The notes beneath the pieces are model-generated. The model made no database searches. It saw only the letters and a program-made list of their open reading frames with translations, and was not told where the DNA came from. Positions 1-6,872 of a stretch of DNA of 34,599 bases are shown here, one piece after another. The stretch lies in the NCBI GenBank assembly GCA_964413825.1, contig CAYPTS010000011.1, forward strand, positions 1-34,599, in the 5' to 3' direction. This stretch comes from JAFGKM01 sp964413825 (GTDB taxonomy: Bacteria; Ratteibacteria; UBA8468; B48-G9; JAFGKM01). Each line of letters opens with the position of its first letter. The stretch's first letter is position 1. Made by a program: the position numbers and the translations under genes.

Positions 1-437
1 ACGGCTATCCCATTACGGAAAAATACGGGGTGAGGCAGAGATTCATAGCGGTTGTTACAGACTGTCCGTTTGGAAACGACCCGCTCTATTCCGGGGGATA
101 TGCATGCGAAAAATGCGAGAAGCCGTGCATCTCATCCTGCCCTACGTCGGCGCTTAAGAATAAAAGCGTCAAACTGGAAATTGAAAACAAGGTTTTTCAT
201 CTGCCGGCAATAGATTGTTTTTCATGCGACTGGGCGAAACGTTACGGCTTGAGCGGAAAGGAAGGACTGCAGTACTACGGGATAGATGCCGATATGCCTG
301 TCCCGAAGAAAAAAGACATGGAGGAAGTGGTAAAGGCGGTCAATAAAATAAAATGGGGCGTGCAGAAAAGACATGCAAATGTGTGTGAGGAGTGTATAAG
401 GGTATGCCCGGAGAAAGGAGAACAAAAACATGGATAA
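1..437 (+). CDS. QueG / reductive-dehalogenase-like iron-sulfur protein, 5' partial
   Basis: The open frame runs in from the window edge (first full codon at base 3), so the N-terminus is missing; a GTG at 30 is in frame but is not a credible start because the frame continues upstream. The visible part is the C-terminal half of an epoxyqueuosine reductase-like protein. It starts with a GVRQRFIAVVTD segment matching FGPRQR..ILTD in the next two genes. A ferredoxin-type cluster follows, with CEKCEKPCISSCP giving C-x2-C-x3-C-x3-CP, and then a second set, CFSCD and CEECIRVCP. It is the only one of the three paralogues here with a full cysteine complement, so it probably holds two 4Fe-4S clusters. 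True QueG reduces epoxyqueuosine in tRNA using cobalamin; whether this paralogue acts on tRNA is unknown. Its stop overlaps the next start by 8 bases, so the two are probably translationally coupled. Confidence 0.8.
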   Translation, partial: GYPITEKYGVRQRFIAVVTDCPFGNDPLYSGGYACEKCEKPCISSCPTSALKNKSVKLEIENKVFHLPAIDCFSCDWAKRYGLSGKEGLQYYGIDADMPVPKKKDMEEVVKAVNKIKWGVQKRHANVCEECIRVCPEKGEQKHG

Positions 438-1275
438 GAAAAAACTGAAGGAGTATGCAAGGCAGGCGGGAGCGGATGTAATTGGCGTTGCAAACGTTGA
501 AAGGTTTGATGAACTTTCTGCGGAGAAACATCCGCTCTCAATCTTTCCGGAGACGAAGTCCGTCATAGTGCTGGGAAGGCGTATTACAAGAGGAACCTTG
601 AGGGGAGTGGAGGAGGGCACCAATTTCGGTAATTATTCAATGTTCGGTTATGACTGGCTGGAGAACCGTTTCATAGCGTTGACAACATTTACAGTCTCGG
701 AGTTTCTTGAGGACAACGGGTGGGAGGCGGTCCCTCTGCCCAACATCCCGCCGCAGGTTCCGCCTATGGGCGTTTCGGTGAAAGAGGGTAGTCCGGAGCC
801 GAACGTACTGCTGGATTTTGACGATGCCGCAGTCAGGGCGGGCGTGGGAGAGATAGGATATCTTGGAGTTCTTCTTACCCCGGAGTTCGGGCCGCGCCAG
901 CGCATCCAGATGATTCTTACCGATGCGGAGATTGAGCCGGACCCAATCCTTACGGAAGACATCTGTCCGAGGAGCAGTGAACTTAAGGATTTCTGTCCGC
1001 TCGGTGCGTTTAAGGGGGAAAAAGAAATCGTCATCGCCGGAAAGAAGATGACCGTGGCGGAAATTGATTATAAAAGGTGTGCTTCCTGTAAGAACGGAGT
1101 GCAGCCCAACTATTTGCATCCTGCAGGCAGACCTGACCGTCTGGCGGCGGTGTGCATAAGAAGTTATGCGGACTATCTCGAAAGAAAAGGCAGGATAACC
1201 AACAGGTTTGAACTGCCGTTCCGCCAGAGAGAAGCGTGGACGGTCAAAACTGAAGCTGACCTGTACAGATTTTAA
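430..1275 (+). CDS. QueG-like protein with reduced cysteine set
   Basis: A 281-residue paralogue of its two neighbours. The N-terminal half has the QueG/DUF1730-type pattern, including a GVANVERF motif, a SIFPETKSVIVLGRR strand-turn, AGVGEIGYLG, and FGPRQRIQMILTD near the middle. In known members this part forms the corrinoid-binding nitroreductase-like domain. The ferredoxin part is degenerate: a CP-CP pair (ICPRSS..., FCPLGAF) and a CASC pair followed by one later Cys, not two regular C-x2-C-x2-C-x3-C runs. At most one atypical cluster seems likely. The start ATG at 430 overlaps the upstream stop, and GGAGAA lies just before it. Calling it epoxyqueuosine reductase would over-reach: the substrate is unknown, and three tandem copies argue for a specialised redox or corrinoid role rather than tRNA modification. 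Confidence 0.78.
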   Translation: MDKKKLKEYARQAGADVIGVANVERFDELSAEKHPLSIFPETKSVIVLGRRITRGTLRGVEEGTNFGNYSMFGYDWLENRFIALTTFTVSEFLEDNGWEAVPLPNIPPQVPPMGVSVKEGSPEPNVLLDFDDAAVRAGVGEIGYLGVLLTPEFGPRQRIQMILTDAEIEPDPILTEDICPRSSELKDFCPLGAFKGEKEIVIAGKKMTVAEIDYKRCASCKNGVQPNYLHPAGRPDRLAAVCIRSYADYLERKGRITNRFELPFRQREAWTVKTEADLYRF

Positions 1276-1303
1276 AAAGGAAAAACAAGACCCCTTACTG
1301 ATT

Positions 1304-1376
1304 GTCATTGCGAGGAATGTTTTGTATGACGAAGCAATCTCAATGAGATTGCCACGTAAAAAACACTCGCAATGAC
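1304..1376. repeat. REP-like nested palindrome, family 1, copy A
   Basis: Outer arms GTCATTGCGAG (1304-1314) and CTCGCAATGAC (1366-1376) are exact reverse complements. Inside lies a second inverted pair, GCAATCTCA and TGAGATTGC (1334-1342, 1344-1352). The same outer and inner arms recur at 7927-7996 with a different filler, so this is a dispersed element rather than a single terminator. It fills most of the 125-base space between two QueG-like genes. Intergenic palindromes of this kind are common in bacteria. Confidence 0.85.
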
Positions 1377-1400
1377 GACGGTTCGGGGCAAGGGATACCA

Positions 1401-2450
1401 ATGAATAAAAAACCGACGAAAAAACAGATAAAAGAATATGCACTGTCACGCGGGCTTGACCTTTTTGGGGTCGCTAATATAGAGAGGTTCAAAGATGCGC
1501 CGGTAAGGATGCACCCGGCGAGCATTTTTCCCGAAGCGAAGTCAGTGATAGTCGTGGGCAGGCGCATTGTGCGCGGCGGCTGGCGCGGGATAGAGGAAGG
1601 CACATACTGGCCGAACTATACCTACTTTGACTATTCCGGACTTCTCAACACCTATTTTCTGCAGATGCCTCTCTACGAGACCTGCTGTTTCATAGAGGAC
1701 TTCGGTTATGAAGGGGTGCCTGTCTATTCGGGTGTCCCTGAAGCGCAGACGCCCGTGGAACCTTTAAGGCCCGGAGGAGTTGCACCGGACGTCTGGCTCG
1801 CAATACGCATAGCAGGCGTTGCGGCGGGCGTGGGTGAAATCGGCTGGTCAAAGGTGTTCCTCACAAAGAAATTCGGGCCGCGCCAGAGGCTTGCGGCGAT
1901 ACTCACCGACCTTGAACTGGAACCCGACCCGCTCATGGAGCCCAATACCATATGCAAACTTGATATGGCGTGTGTTAAGGGATGTCCCGGCGCCATACCC
2001 CACGTAAAGGAAAAGAAGTTTGTGGAGATAAAGATTGAGGACAAGACCTATCGGTGGGCGGACGTCAACATGGGCACGTGTACGCTTGCTTATCACGGCG
2101 GGGACCCGCGCGTATCGCCTTTCATACCGAAGGCCTTCCCGGGCTATCATTTTGACGTGATGAAACAGAATTTTACGGAAGAGACTGCATATAAGTTCTG
2201 CTGGCCCATGTCAACGAGAGAGTGGCGGAAGACCGCAGAGCATCCTTCCGGCTATATCATAGAGGGGCATCACTATATCCAGAAATGGGGACAGGGCGGA
2301 CTGGGCATCGGGGGGTCGCGGGGATGTATGCGCAGTTGTTTTGACTACCTTGAGAAACACGGCATGATAGAGCAGAAATTTCACAACGGCCCGTTCATAA
2401 GGCGCCCCCGGTGGCTGCTCGACCCTTCCGGCAAACCCGTAAAAGAATAG
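1401..2450 (+). CDS. QueG-like protein, third tandem paralogue
   Basis: A 349-residue paralogue of the preceding gene: GVANIERF, SIFPEAKSVIVVGRR, AGVGEIGWSKV and FGPRQRLAAILTD align residue for residue. It keeps one ferredoxin-like motif, CKLDMACVKGCPGAI (C-x5-C-x3-CP), and then diverges. After about residue 230 comes a longer, aromatic-rich tail with scattered Cys (GTCTLAYHGGD, FCWPM, GSRGCMRSCFDYLEKHG). The closing CMRSCFDYLEKHG resembles VCIRSYADYLERKG at the end of the second paralogue. The ATG at 1401 has AAGGGA a few bases upstream. The gene is separated from the second paralogue by the REP-like palindrome, so it may have its own transcript or share one through the repeat. Function is not assigned; a corrinoid or Fe-S redox protein is the safest description. 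Confidence 0.78.
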   Translation: MNKKPTKKQIKEYALSRGLDLFGVANIERFKDAPVRMHPASIFPEAKSVIVVGRRIVRGGWRGIEEGTYWPNYTYFDYSGLLNTYFLQMPLYETCCFIEDFGYEGVPVYSGVPEAQTPVEPLRPGGVAPDVWLAIRIAGVAAGVGEIGWSKVFLTKKFGPRQRLAAILTDLELEPDPLMEPNTICKLDMACVKGCPGAIPHVKEKKFVEIKIEDKTYRWADVNMGTCTLAYHGGDPRVSPFIPKAFPGYHFDVMKQNFTEETAYKFCWPMSTREWRKTAEHPSGYIIEGHHYIQKWGQGGLGIGGSRGCMRSCFDYLEKHGMIEQKFHNGPFIRRPRWLLDPSGKPVKE

Positions 2451-2469
2451 CACCGGTTATATGGCTACC

Positions 2470-2498
2470 TTGACGCAAAGGTTTTCATGCAGTATAAT
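2470..2498 (+). promoter_or_regulatory. Sigma70-type promoter of the toxin-antitoxin operon
   Basis: TTGACG at 2470-2475 and a perfect TATAAT at 2493-2498 are separated by exactly 17 bases, giving 11 of 12 consensus positions. A start near 2505 would give a leader of roughly 40 bases before the antitoxin ATG at 2547. The -10 box sits on the left arm of an inverted repeat. Confidence 0.75.
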
Positions 2499-2525
2499 GA
2501 TTATAGCAATCGATATAATCATTAT
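2494..2525. promoter_or_regulatory. Perfect 12-base inverted repeat, likely antitoxin operator
   Basis: ATAATGATTATA (2494-2505) and TATAATCATTAT (2514-2525) are exact reverse complements around an 8-base spacer. The left arm overlaps the -10 hexamer and the transcription start. Phd/YefM antitoxins and their toxin complexes repress their own operons by binding such palindromes, so this is the expected autoregulation site. Binding itself is inferred. Confidence 0.7.
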
Positions 2526-2546
2526 GATAGGAGAGGGGAGGTATCT

Positions 2547-2801
2547 ATGCCTACAAAAATCAGTGCGGTCGAGGCGCGAAAGAACCTCGGAAAATTTCTT
2601 AATATCGTTCAATTGAGGAATGAAGAAATTATAATTGAACGTGCCGGTAGTCCCATCGCAAAATTGACCCCGTGCAAAAAGGCCGGTTATGCGGACAGCG
2701 GGAAAGGTGATTTCCGCAGGATGCGCGGCACCGGGAAAAAACTCTGGGAGAACGCGGATATTGACCGTTACATCCGGAAGGAGAGGTCTCAATGGGACTG
2801 A
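2547..2801 (+). CDS. Antitoxin, Phd/YefM family
   Basis: An 84-residue protein beginning MPTKISAVEARKNLGKFLN, the typical N-terminal DNA-binding fold of Phd/YefM antitoxins, followed by IIIERAGSPIAKLTP, the conserved strand-turn in this family. The C-terminal part (KLWENADIDRYIRKERSQWD) is charged and is the part expected to wrap the toxin. The ATG at 2547 is chosen because GAGGGGAGG lies 5-14 bases upstream; an in-frame ATG at 2487 would place the start inside the promoter and operator. It overlaps the toxin gene by 10 bases, so the pair is co-translated. Expected roles are neutralising the PIN ribonuclease and repressing the operon through the palindrome at 2494-2525. Confidence 0.85.
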   Translation: MPTKISAVEARKNLGKFLNIVQLRNEEIIIERAGSPIAKLTPCKKAGYADSGKGDFRRMRGTGKKLWENADIDRYIRKERSQWD

Positions 2802-3226
2802 AACTTGACCCGTCAGACAGAATTTTCATGGATACAGCCCCGTTTATATATTTCTTCGAAGAACATCCCGTGTATATCGAAAAACTCAGCAATCTTTTCG
2901 ATTCTGTATATGCTCTTGGAGTTCCTGTTATTACTTCGGTAGTAACCTATATCGAGGTGCTTACGTATCCCGAAAAGACGGGTGCAAAAAGCCTTGCGGC
3001 AAAATACCGCGACAGTCTGACAAACTCGGAGTTGGTCAGCATATACCCCTTGAACCTTCAGGTTGCCGATATGGCCGTGACTTTCCGGGCCAAATACGGA
3101 CTGAAAACACCTGATGCCGTCCAGATTGCCACTGCGGCCGTATGTGGAGCGGATTACGTAATTACCAATGACAGAGAATGGAAGAAAATCAAAGATGTCC
3201 GCGTAGTCCTTCTTCCCGAACTGTAA
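2792..3226 (+). CDS. PIN-domain ribonuclease toxin (VapC-like)
   Basis: A 144-residue single-domain PIN protein. The acidic residues of the Mg2+-dependent active site are in the expected order: Asp14 (FMDTAPFIYF), Glu55 (VVTYIEVLTYP), Asp108 (LKTPDAVQIATA) and Asp127 (ITNDREW). VapC toxins usually cut tRNA or rRNA when freed from the antitoxin; the target here cannot be told from sequence. It follows the antitoxin with a 10-base overlap, and GGAGAGG precedes the ATG. Pairing a PIN toxin with a Phd/YefM-type antitoxin instead of an AbrB-type VapB is a common mixed arrangement. The gene is intact and probably functional. Confidence 0.87.
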   Translation: MGLKLDPSDRIFMDTAPFIYFFEEHPVYIEKLSNLFDSVYALGVPVITSVVTYIEVLTYPEKTGAKSLAAKYRDSLTNSELVSIYPLNLQVADMAVTFRAKYGLKTPDAVQIATAAVCGADYVITNDREWKKIKDVRVVLLPEL

Positions 3227-3243
3227 TTCCCCGCCGGTTACAG
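3221..3243. terminator. Short inverted repeat between two converging stop codons
   Basis: CTGTAA (3221-3226) and TTACAG (3238-3243) are reverse complements that contain the stop codons of the converging toxin and patatin genes. A 6-base, AT-rich stem with no T tract on either side is a weak terminator candidate. It is the only structure in the 11-base space between these genes. Confidence 0.25.
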
Positions 3244-4191
3244 CATGATGTATTCGGAGGGGAGGACGGCGGGAGGAATGCTGTCCCGGCCGAGGAATCT
3301 TCCGATGCTTTTCTTGTAACGGTACGACCGGCTCATTACTCTTTTTATCCGCGGCAGGCTGTCCTTTACCATTTTCCGGCCTTTTTCTATCGCATGGCTG
3401 TATTTTTTGAATTCGTACCACCTCATATCTTCGAGTTCCGGCTTCAGGACAAGGTCTGCCATTTCGTTGTTGTAGAGGTCGAACCTGAAAGCGAGGAGTT
3501 CGTCCGTGCGCAGGTGCAGGTTAACTACGGAGTTCATTTCTTTCTCAGGGGAAGGCGGCAGGGCAAGGTCGACGGCGGTTATGCTTTGCGCTCCGGACAA
3601 TACGGCGCATTTTACCGGCAGGCGGTTTGTAATCCCTCCGTCCACCAGCAGCATGCCATTGTATTCGACAGGCGGAAAAATTCCGGGTATGGAGCAGGAG
3701 GCGAGGATGCCTTTCCACAGGGGCCCGCTTTTTATGTATATGTCTCTGCCGGATACCAGGTCAAAGGCAACTGCAACAAGTGTAATCGGCAGGTCCTCAA
3801 AGTTCATATTCCCAAACAGCTGTTTGAATGCGGGCTCTACGTTTTCTTTCTGTACCAGTGCGTTGTCCCTGAGCATTTTTACCAGCAGGAGGTTTTTTTT
3901 TACCGTTGACAGGGTTTTCATGAAAAAGCCCTGTCTGTCTTTTTCAAACTCAACCGCTTCAAGTTTTATTCCCTGGAGGAGTTTGAATTCCCGGGTACTC
4001 TCTATGTCTTCAAGTTCATCTATTCTGCCGGCGTACAGGCCGTAGAAGGCGCCCGCGAGCGAGCCGGCGGATGTGCCGCAGATAATGTCCGGGCGGAGTT
4101 TGTCCCGTTCGAGAGCGGTAATTGCCCCGAGATGCGCGAATCCTTTTGCGCCGCCGCCGCCGAGAACGAGTGCGTTTCTGTATTTTTTCAT
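3238..4191 (-). CDS. Patatin-like phospholipase
   Basis: A 317-residue protein of the patatin/RssA family, serine acyl hydrolases using a Ser-Asp dyad. The oxyanion-hole loop GGGGAKG is at residues 11-17, the nucleophile elbow GTSAG at 39-43 (Ser41), and the catalytic Asp in DGG at 184-186. There is no signal peptide or membrane segment, so it should be cytoplasmic or peripheral on the membrane, releasing fatty acids from phospholipid or another acyl ester. The C-terminal 60 residues are basic (SRSYRYKKSIGRFLGRD), which could help membrane contact. Its ATG overlaps the stop of the upstream metallopeptidase gene by ATGA, so it is the last gene of a coupled minus-strand operon. The true substrate is unknown. 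Confidence 0.87.
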   Translation of the reverse strand: MKKYRNALVLGGGGAKGFAHLGAITALERDKLRPDIICGTSAGSLAGAFYGLYAGRIDELEDIESTREFKLLQGIKLEAVEFEKDRQGFFMKTLSTVKKNLLLVKMLRDNALVQKENVEPAFKQLFGNMNFEDLPITLVAVAFDLVSGRDIYIKSGPLWKGILASCSIPGIFPPVEYNGMLLVDGGITNRLPVKCAVLSGAQSITAVDLALPPSPEKEMNSVVNLHLRTDELLAFRFDLYNNEMADLVLKPELEDMRWYEFKKYSHAIEKGRKMVKDSLPRIKRVMSRSYRYKKSIGRFLGRDSIPPAVLPSEYIML

Positions 4192-4802
4192 GAGGAGTTT
4201 CCTTTATCCTCCTTACCCTGCCTCTCTCTCCGCAGGGTAGAGGGAAACTTATCTTTCTGAAAAATATGCCAGTAAGCGGCAAGTTCTTTTTCCATCGCTT
4301 TTCTGTTTCCAAGCCTGCCTTCTATTATACCGTAAAATTTCCTGTTGTGCCCTTTTACAACCCTGTGGGCAACCTCGTGGAACAAGATATAGTCAATCAG
4401 CCGGTCGGGAAGAAACCGCAGGAGTGTGTTTACCGTGATTTTTCCGTCGGTACTGCAACTGCCCCATCGGCTCTTGAGTTTCCGGAACGTTATCTTGTCT
4501 ACTCCGACTCCAAGTTCCCTGCAGAACAGGTTTATTTTTTGCTCAGAAATTTTCCTGAATTTTTCCTCGTCCATATCTTTGCGGAGTTCGAGCGTTTCCG
4601 CAAGTTCCCGGATTTCCCCGTACCGTGCGGCCTGTTTTGTTATCCATTTTTTGTGGCGTTCGATAAGTTCCCGTTCTCCCGTGAACCTCATAGGCAAAAT
4701 GACGGTGAGTATGCCGTTTTCAATTTCCAGTCTGGCTGACCGGACTTTTCTTCGGACCTTCCTGCAGGGAATTTTACGGTTTTCGAGAAGTATCGTTTCC
4801 AT
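4188..4802 (-). CDS. YgjP/SprT-like zinc metallopeptidase (DUF45)
   Basis: A 204-residue protein of the YgjP-like metallopeptidase family. The zinc signature HEVAH is at 142-146 with the third ligand probably His152 (VKGHNRKFY), preceded by KLKSRWGSCSTDGKITVN, the hallmark of the family. The N-terminal 90 residues are the basic beta region usual for these proteins. The last 20 or so residues (from about Lys185) are encoded by DNA resembling the intergenic repeat at 6816-6854, so the tail may be an acquired extension. The gene starts 1 base after the rtcB stop and overlaps the patatin start by 4 bases. Substrates of YgjP proteins are not established; cytoplasmic location is expected because no signal peptide is seen. 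Confidence 0.83.
   Translation of the reverse strand: METILLENRKIPCRKVRRKVRSARLEIENGILTVILPMRFTGERELIERHKKWITKQAARYGEIRELAETLELRKDMDEEKFRKISEQKINLFCRELGVGVDKITFRKLKSRWGSCSTDGKITVNTLLRFLPDRLIDYILFHEVAHRVVKGHNRKFYGIIEGRLGNRKAMEKELAAYWHIFQKDKFPSTLRRERQGKEDKGNSS
4205..4252. repeat. GC-rich hairpin repeat, family 2, diverged copy inside a gene end
   Basis: Read on the minus strand, this segment has a CCCTCT...GGAGAGAGAGG stem region followed by CAGGGTAAGG. This parallels the better copies at 6816-6854 and 32836-32870 (CTCTCC stem, GGAGAG, then AGGGTGAGGG). It encodes the last residues of the metallopeptidase and ends just before the patatin ribosome binding region. The match is partial, so relatedness is probable but not certain. 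Confidence 0.5.
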
Positions 4803-4803
4803 G

Positions 4804-6249
4804 CTATCCTTTCACAACGGCAAGCGGTACCATGCGTGCGATTTTTCTGCATAAGCCGGCGCTTTCTACCACCCGTATCACCTCGTCTATGTCCTTGTAT
4901 GCTTCGGGCATCTCTTCCACCAGGCCCTTCCTGCTGACTCCTCTGACCAGTATTCCCCGTGCGGCAAGTTCCGAGTCTATGAACCTGTTTCTGTTTTCCT
5001 TTAATGCCTGATGCCGGGACATTACTCTTCCCGCGCCGTGGCTGGTACTGCCCCATGTTTCTTCCAGTGCCTTTTCCGTGCCTGCCAGGACGTAGGATGA
5101 GGTTCCCATGGTACCGGGTATTATTATCGGGTGTCCCGTGTTTTTATACCTGCCGGGCAGTTCCGGGCGCCCTTTGGGAAAAGCGCGCGTTGCGCCCTTG
5201 CGGTGGACGTACAAGGTTTTTTCCTTTCCATCCGCATAATGTTTTTCAACCCTGCAGATGTTATGCGTAACGTCGTAAACGAGGGATAACTGCAATTTTT
5301 CCCAAGGCATTCCGAATACTCCGGAAAACACTTCCCTGACTCCGTGGGTTATCATCTGCCTGTTGGCAAATGCATAGTTTGCCGCCGCATTCATCGCCCT
5401 GAAATATTTTTTTCCTTCCTTTGATGAGGCAGGCGCACAGGCCAACTGCCTGTCCGGAAGTTTGAGTCCGTATTCAGCCGCAACCCTGCCGAACCTGTCG
5501 AGGTAGTCGCTGCATACCTGGTAGCCGAATCCCCTGCTGCCGGTATGTATCATGACGGTAAGCTGTTGCGGAAATATTCCGAAGACTTCCGCAGTTGCTT
5601 CATCGTAAATTTCGGAGACCTGCTGGATTTCAAGAAAGTGGTTGCCGGAGCCGAGCGTGCCGAGTTGTTCCTGCCCTCTCTCGTATGCCCTATTGCTTAC
5701 CGCATCCGGGTCGGCGTCTTTCAGACGCCCGTATTCCTCCGTGTTTTCAATGTCGCTTTGCGTGCCGAACCCGTTTTTCACCGCCCATGCCGCGCCTTCA
5801 TCCGCCACTTTTTCCAGTTCTTTCCTTTTCAGGCGCATATTTCCGCTGGAACCGACTCCCGGGGGGATGCGGGAAAACAGGAGGTTTACGAGGTCTTCCA
5901 GTTTGTCCTTGGCGTCGCCGGCGGTCAGATTGCTTCCTATCAGCCTCACTCCGCAGTTGATGTCAAATCCTACGAAGCCGGGGACGATAACTCCGGATTC
6001 CGCGTCGAATGCGCCGACCCCGCCGATGGGCGCGCCGTAACCCCAGTGCACGTCCGGCATGGCAAGGCTGTAGCCCGTAATACCGCGCAGTTTTGCGACA
6101 TTTGCCACCTGTGAAACGGCGTCGTCGGCGATAACCCTGTCGAGGAGTTTTTCCGAGAGGTAAAGGATGCCGGGAACGCGCATGTCGCCGGTTCTGGGGA
6201 TAAGGTATTTACAGTCGTCAATCTTTTCTAACTCTGCGTTCTTTTCCAT
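4804..6249 (-). CDS. rtcB: RNA-splicing ligase RtcB
   Basis: RtcB joins RNA 2',3'-cyclic phosphate or 3'-phosphate ends to 5'-OH ends using GTP and Mn2+. The 481-residue frame has all family signatures: DVHWGYGAPIGG, GFDINCG with the metal-binding Cys99, GSGNHFLE, HTGSRGFG, the PGTMGTSSYVL loop, and SHGAGR, whose His404 is the residue guanylylated in characterised RtcB. The ATG at 6249 is chosen over an in-frame TTG at 6273, which has no ribosome binding site and lies deeper in the upstream gene; even so the start overlaps that gene by 32 bases. No archease or RtcA/RtcR is adjacent. Likely roles are RNA repair after ribonuclease damage or tRNA processing. Confident family call. Confidence 0.95.
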   Translation of the reverse strand: MEKNAELEKIDDCKYLIPRTGDMRVPGILYLSEKLLDRVIADDAVSQVANVAKLRGITGYSLAMPDVHWGYGAPIGGVGAFDAESGVIVPGFVGFDINCGVRLIGSNLTAGDAKDKLEDLVNLLFSRIPPGVGSSGNMRLKRKELEKVADEGAAWAVKNGFGTQSDIENTEEYGRLKDADPDAVSNRAYERGQEQLGTLGSGNHFLEIQQVSEIYDEATAEVFGIFPQQLTVMIHTGSRGFGYQVCSDYLDRFGRVAAEYGLKLPDRQLACAPASSKEGKKYFRAMNAAANYAFANRQMITHGVREVFSGVFGMPWEKLQLSLVYDVTHNICRVEKHYADGKEKTLYVHRKGATRAFPKGRPELPGRYKNTGHPIIIPGTMGTSSYVLAGTEKALEETWGSTSHGAGRVMSRHQALKENRNRFIDSELAARGILVRGVSRKGLVEEMPEAYKDIDEVIRVVESAGLCRKIARMVPLAVVKG

Positions 6250-6802
6250 TGACCGTATCCCATCCGGTTTCAATGCACTTTTTGCTTATACTGTAGAGTT
6301 GTTTGTTTGGTATCAGCCTGCCCGCCCCGTAGTAGAGCCCCGCCTTGGTAAACCTGAAGAAGTTTTCGTTTATGATATGTCCCAGCGCCCCGGCCGCCGC
6401 CATGTTGGCGGTTTTTATGCTGCCGTTTTTCTCGGCTATTTCACTTGCGGGTATTTCTGCAATCTTATAACTTCCGGCGTGGCCTGTCCGTTTAATCAGG
6501 GACGAGTTGAGGATAATATGGGCATCATTTTTGAGGTATGAACCGAGCATCTTGAATGATTTTTCACTCATGAATACGCCGATGTCTATCTCCGAACTTA
6601 CGGGGGAAAAAATGTCTTTGCTGGAGGATATCACGATGGTGCAGTAGACGTAGCCGCCTCGCATCTCTGCCCCGTAAGAAGCAAGGCATGAAACCTGCAT
6701 GTTCTGGTGCATGGCGGCATAGGAAAAAATCTTGCCGAGGGTGAGTATTCCCTGCCCTCCGGAACCCGCCACAATTATCCTTGCCGTCTCTTTATTCTTC
6801 AT
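6218..6802 (-). CDS. 2-oxoacid:ferredoxin oxidoreductase, gamma subunit (orphan)
   Basis: A 194-residue gamma-type subunit of the pyruvate/2-oxoacid:ferredoxin oxidoreductase family. It has the N-terminal GSGGQGI motif (residues 13-19), SYGAEMRGGYVYCTIVIS and later KTANMAAAGALGHI, all typical of the gamma domain, which binds CoA-side elements of the complex. Normal partners are alpha and beta subunits and a ferredoxin-like delta subunit; none is next to it. The downstream gene is rtcB, overlapping by 32 bases. It may serve a complex encoded elsewhere or be a stand-alone assembly factor. The ATG at 6802 has only a weak site upstream (AGGCG) and is preceded by a repeat-type hairpin. The family also implies anaerobic, ferredoxin-based metabolism. 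Confidence 0.85.
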   Translation of the reverse strand: MKNKETARIIVAGSGGQGILTLGKIFSYAAMHQNMQVSCLASYGAEMRGGYVYCTIVISSSKDIFSPVSSEIDIGVFMSEKSFKMLGSYLKNDAHIILNSSLIKRTGHAGSYKIAEIPASEIAEKNGSIKTANMAAAGALGHIINENFFRFTKAGLYYGAGRLIPNKQLYSISKKCIETGWDTVNGKERRVRKD

Positions 6803-6815
6803 TTTTAACGCCTGT

Positions 6816-6854
6816 TTCTCTCCCTTGAGGGGGAGAGGGAACAGGGTGAGGGTG
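6816..6854. repeat. GC-rich hairpin repeat, family 2, copy upstream of the oxidoreductase gamma gene
   Basis: CTCTCCC (6818-6824) and GGGAGAG (6831-6837) form a stem, followed by ACAGGGTGAGGGTGA. The same stem and tail order recurs at 32836-32870. It occupies most of the 70-base gap between two minus-strand genes, where it could act as a transcription attenuator or mRNA-end hairpin. The two copies make dispersed-repeat origin the better explanation. Confidence 0.7.
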
Positions 6855-6872
6855 AAATAAACATCTTGTTTC

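Noticed and set aside
637..1449. A 270-codon minus-strand frame across two QueG-like genes and the REP element
   Set aside because: It spans a repeat and the antisense of conserved sequence, and its composition is not protein-like.
430..2450. Calling the QueG-like genes queG
   Set aside because: Multiple paralogues with altered cysteine patterns make a tRNA epoxyqueuosine role uncertain, so no symbol was given.
3178..3909. A 243-codon plus-strand frame overlapping the toxin end and the patatin gene
   Set aside because: It runs opposite the GTSAG and DGG motifs of the patatin protein; no domain and no start signal.
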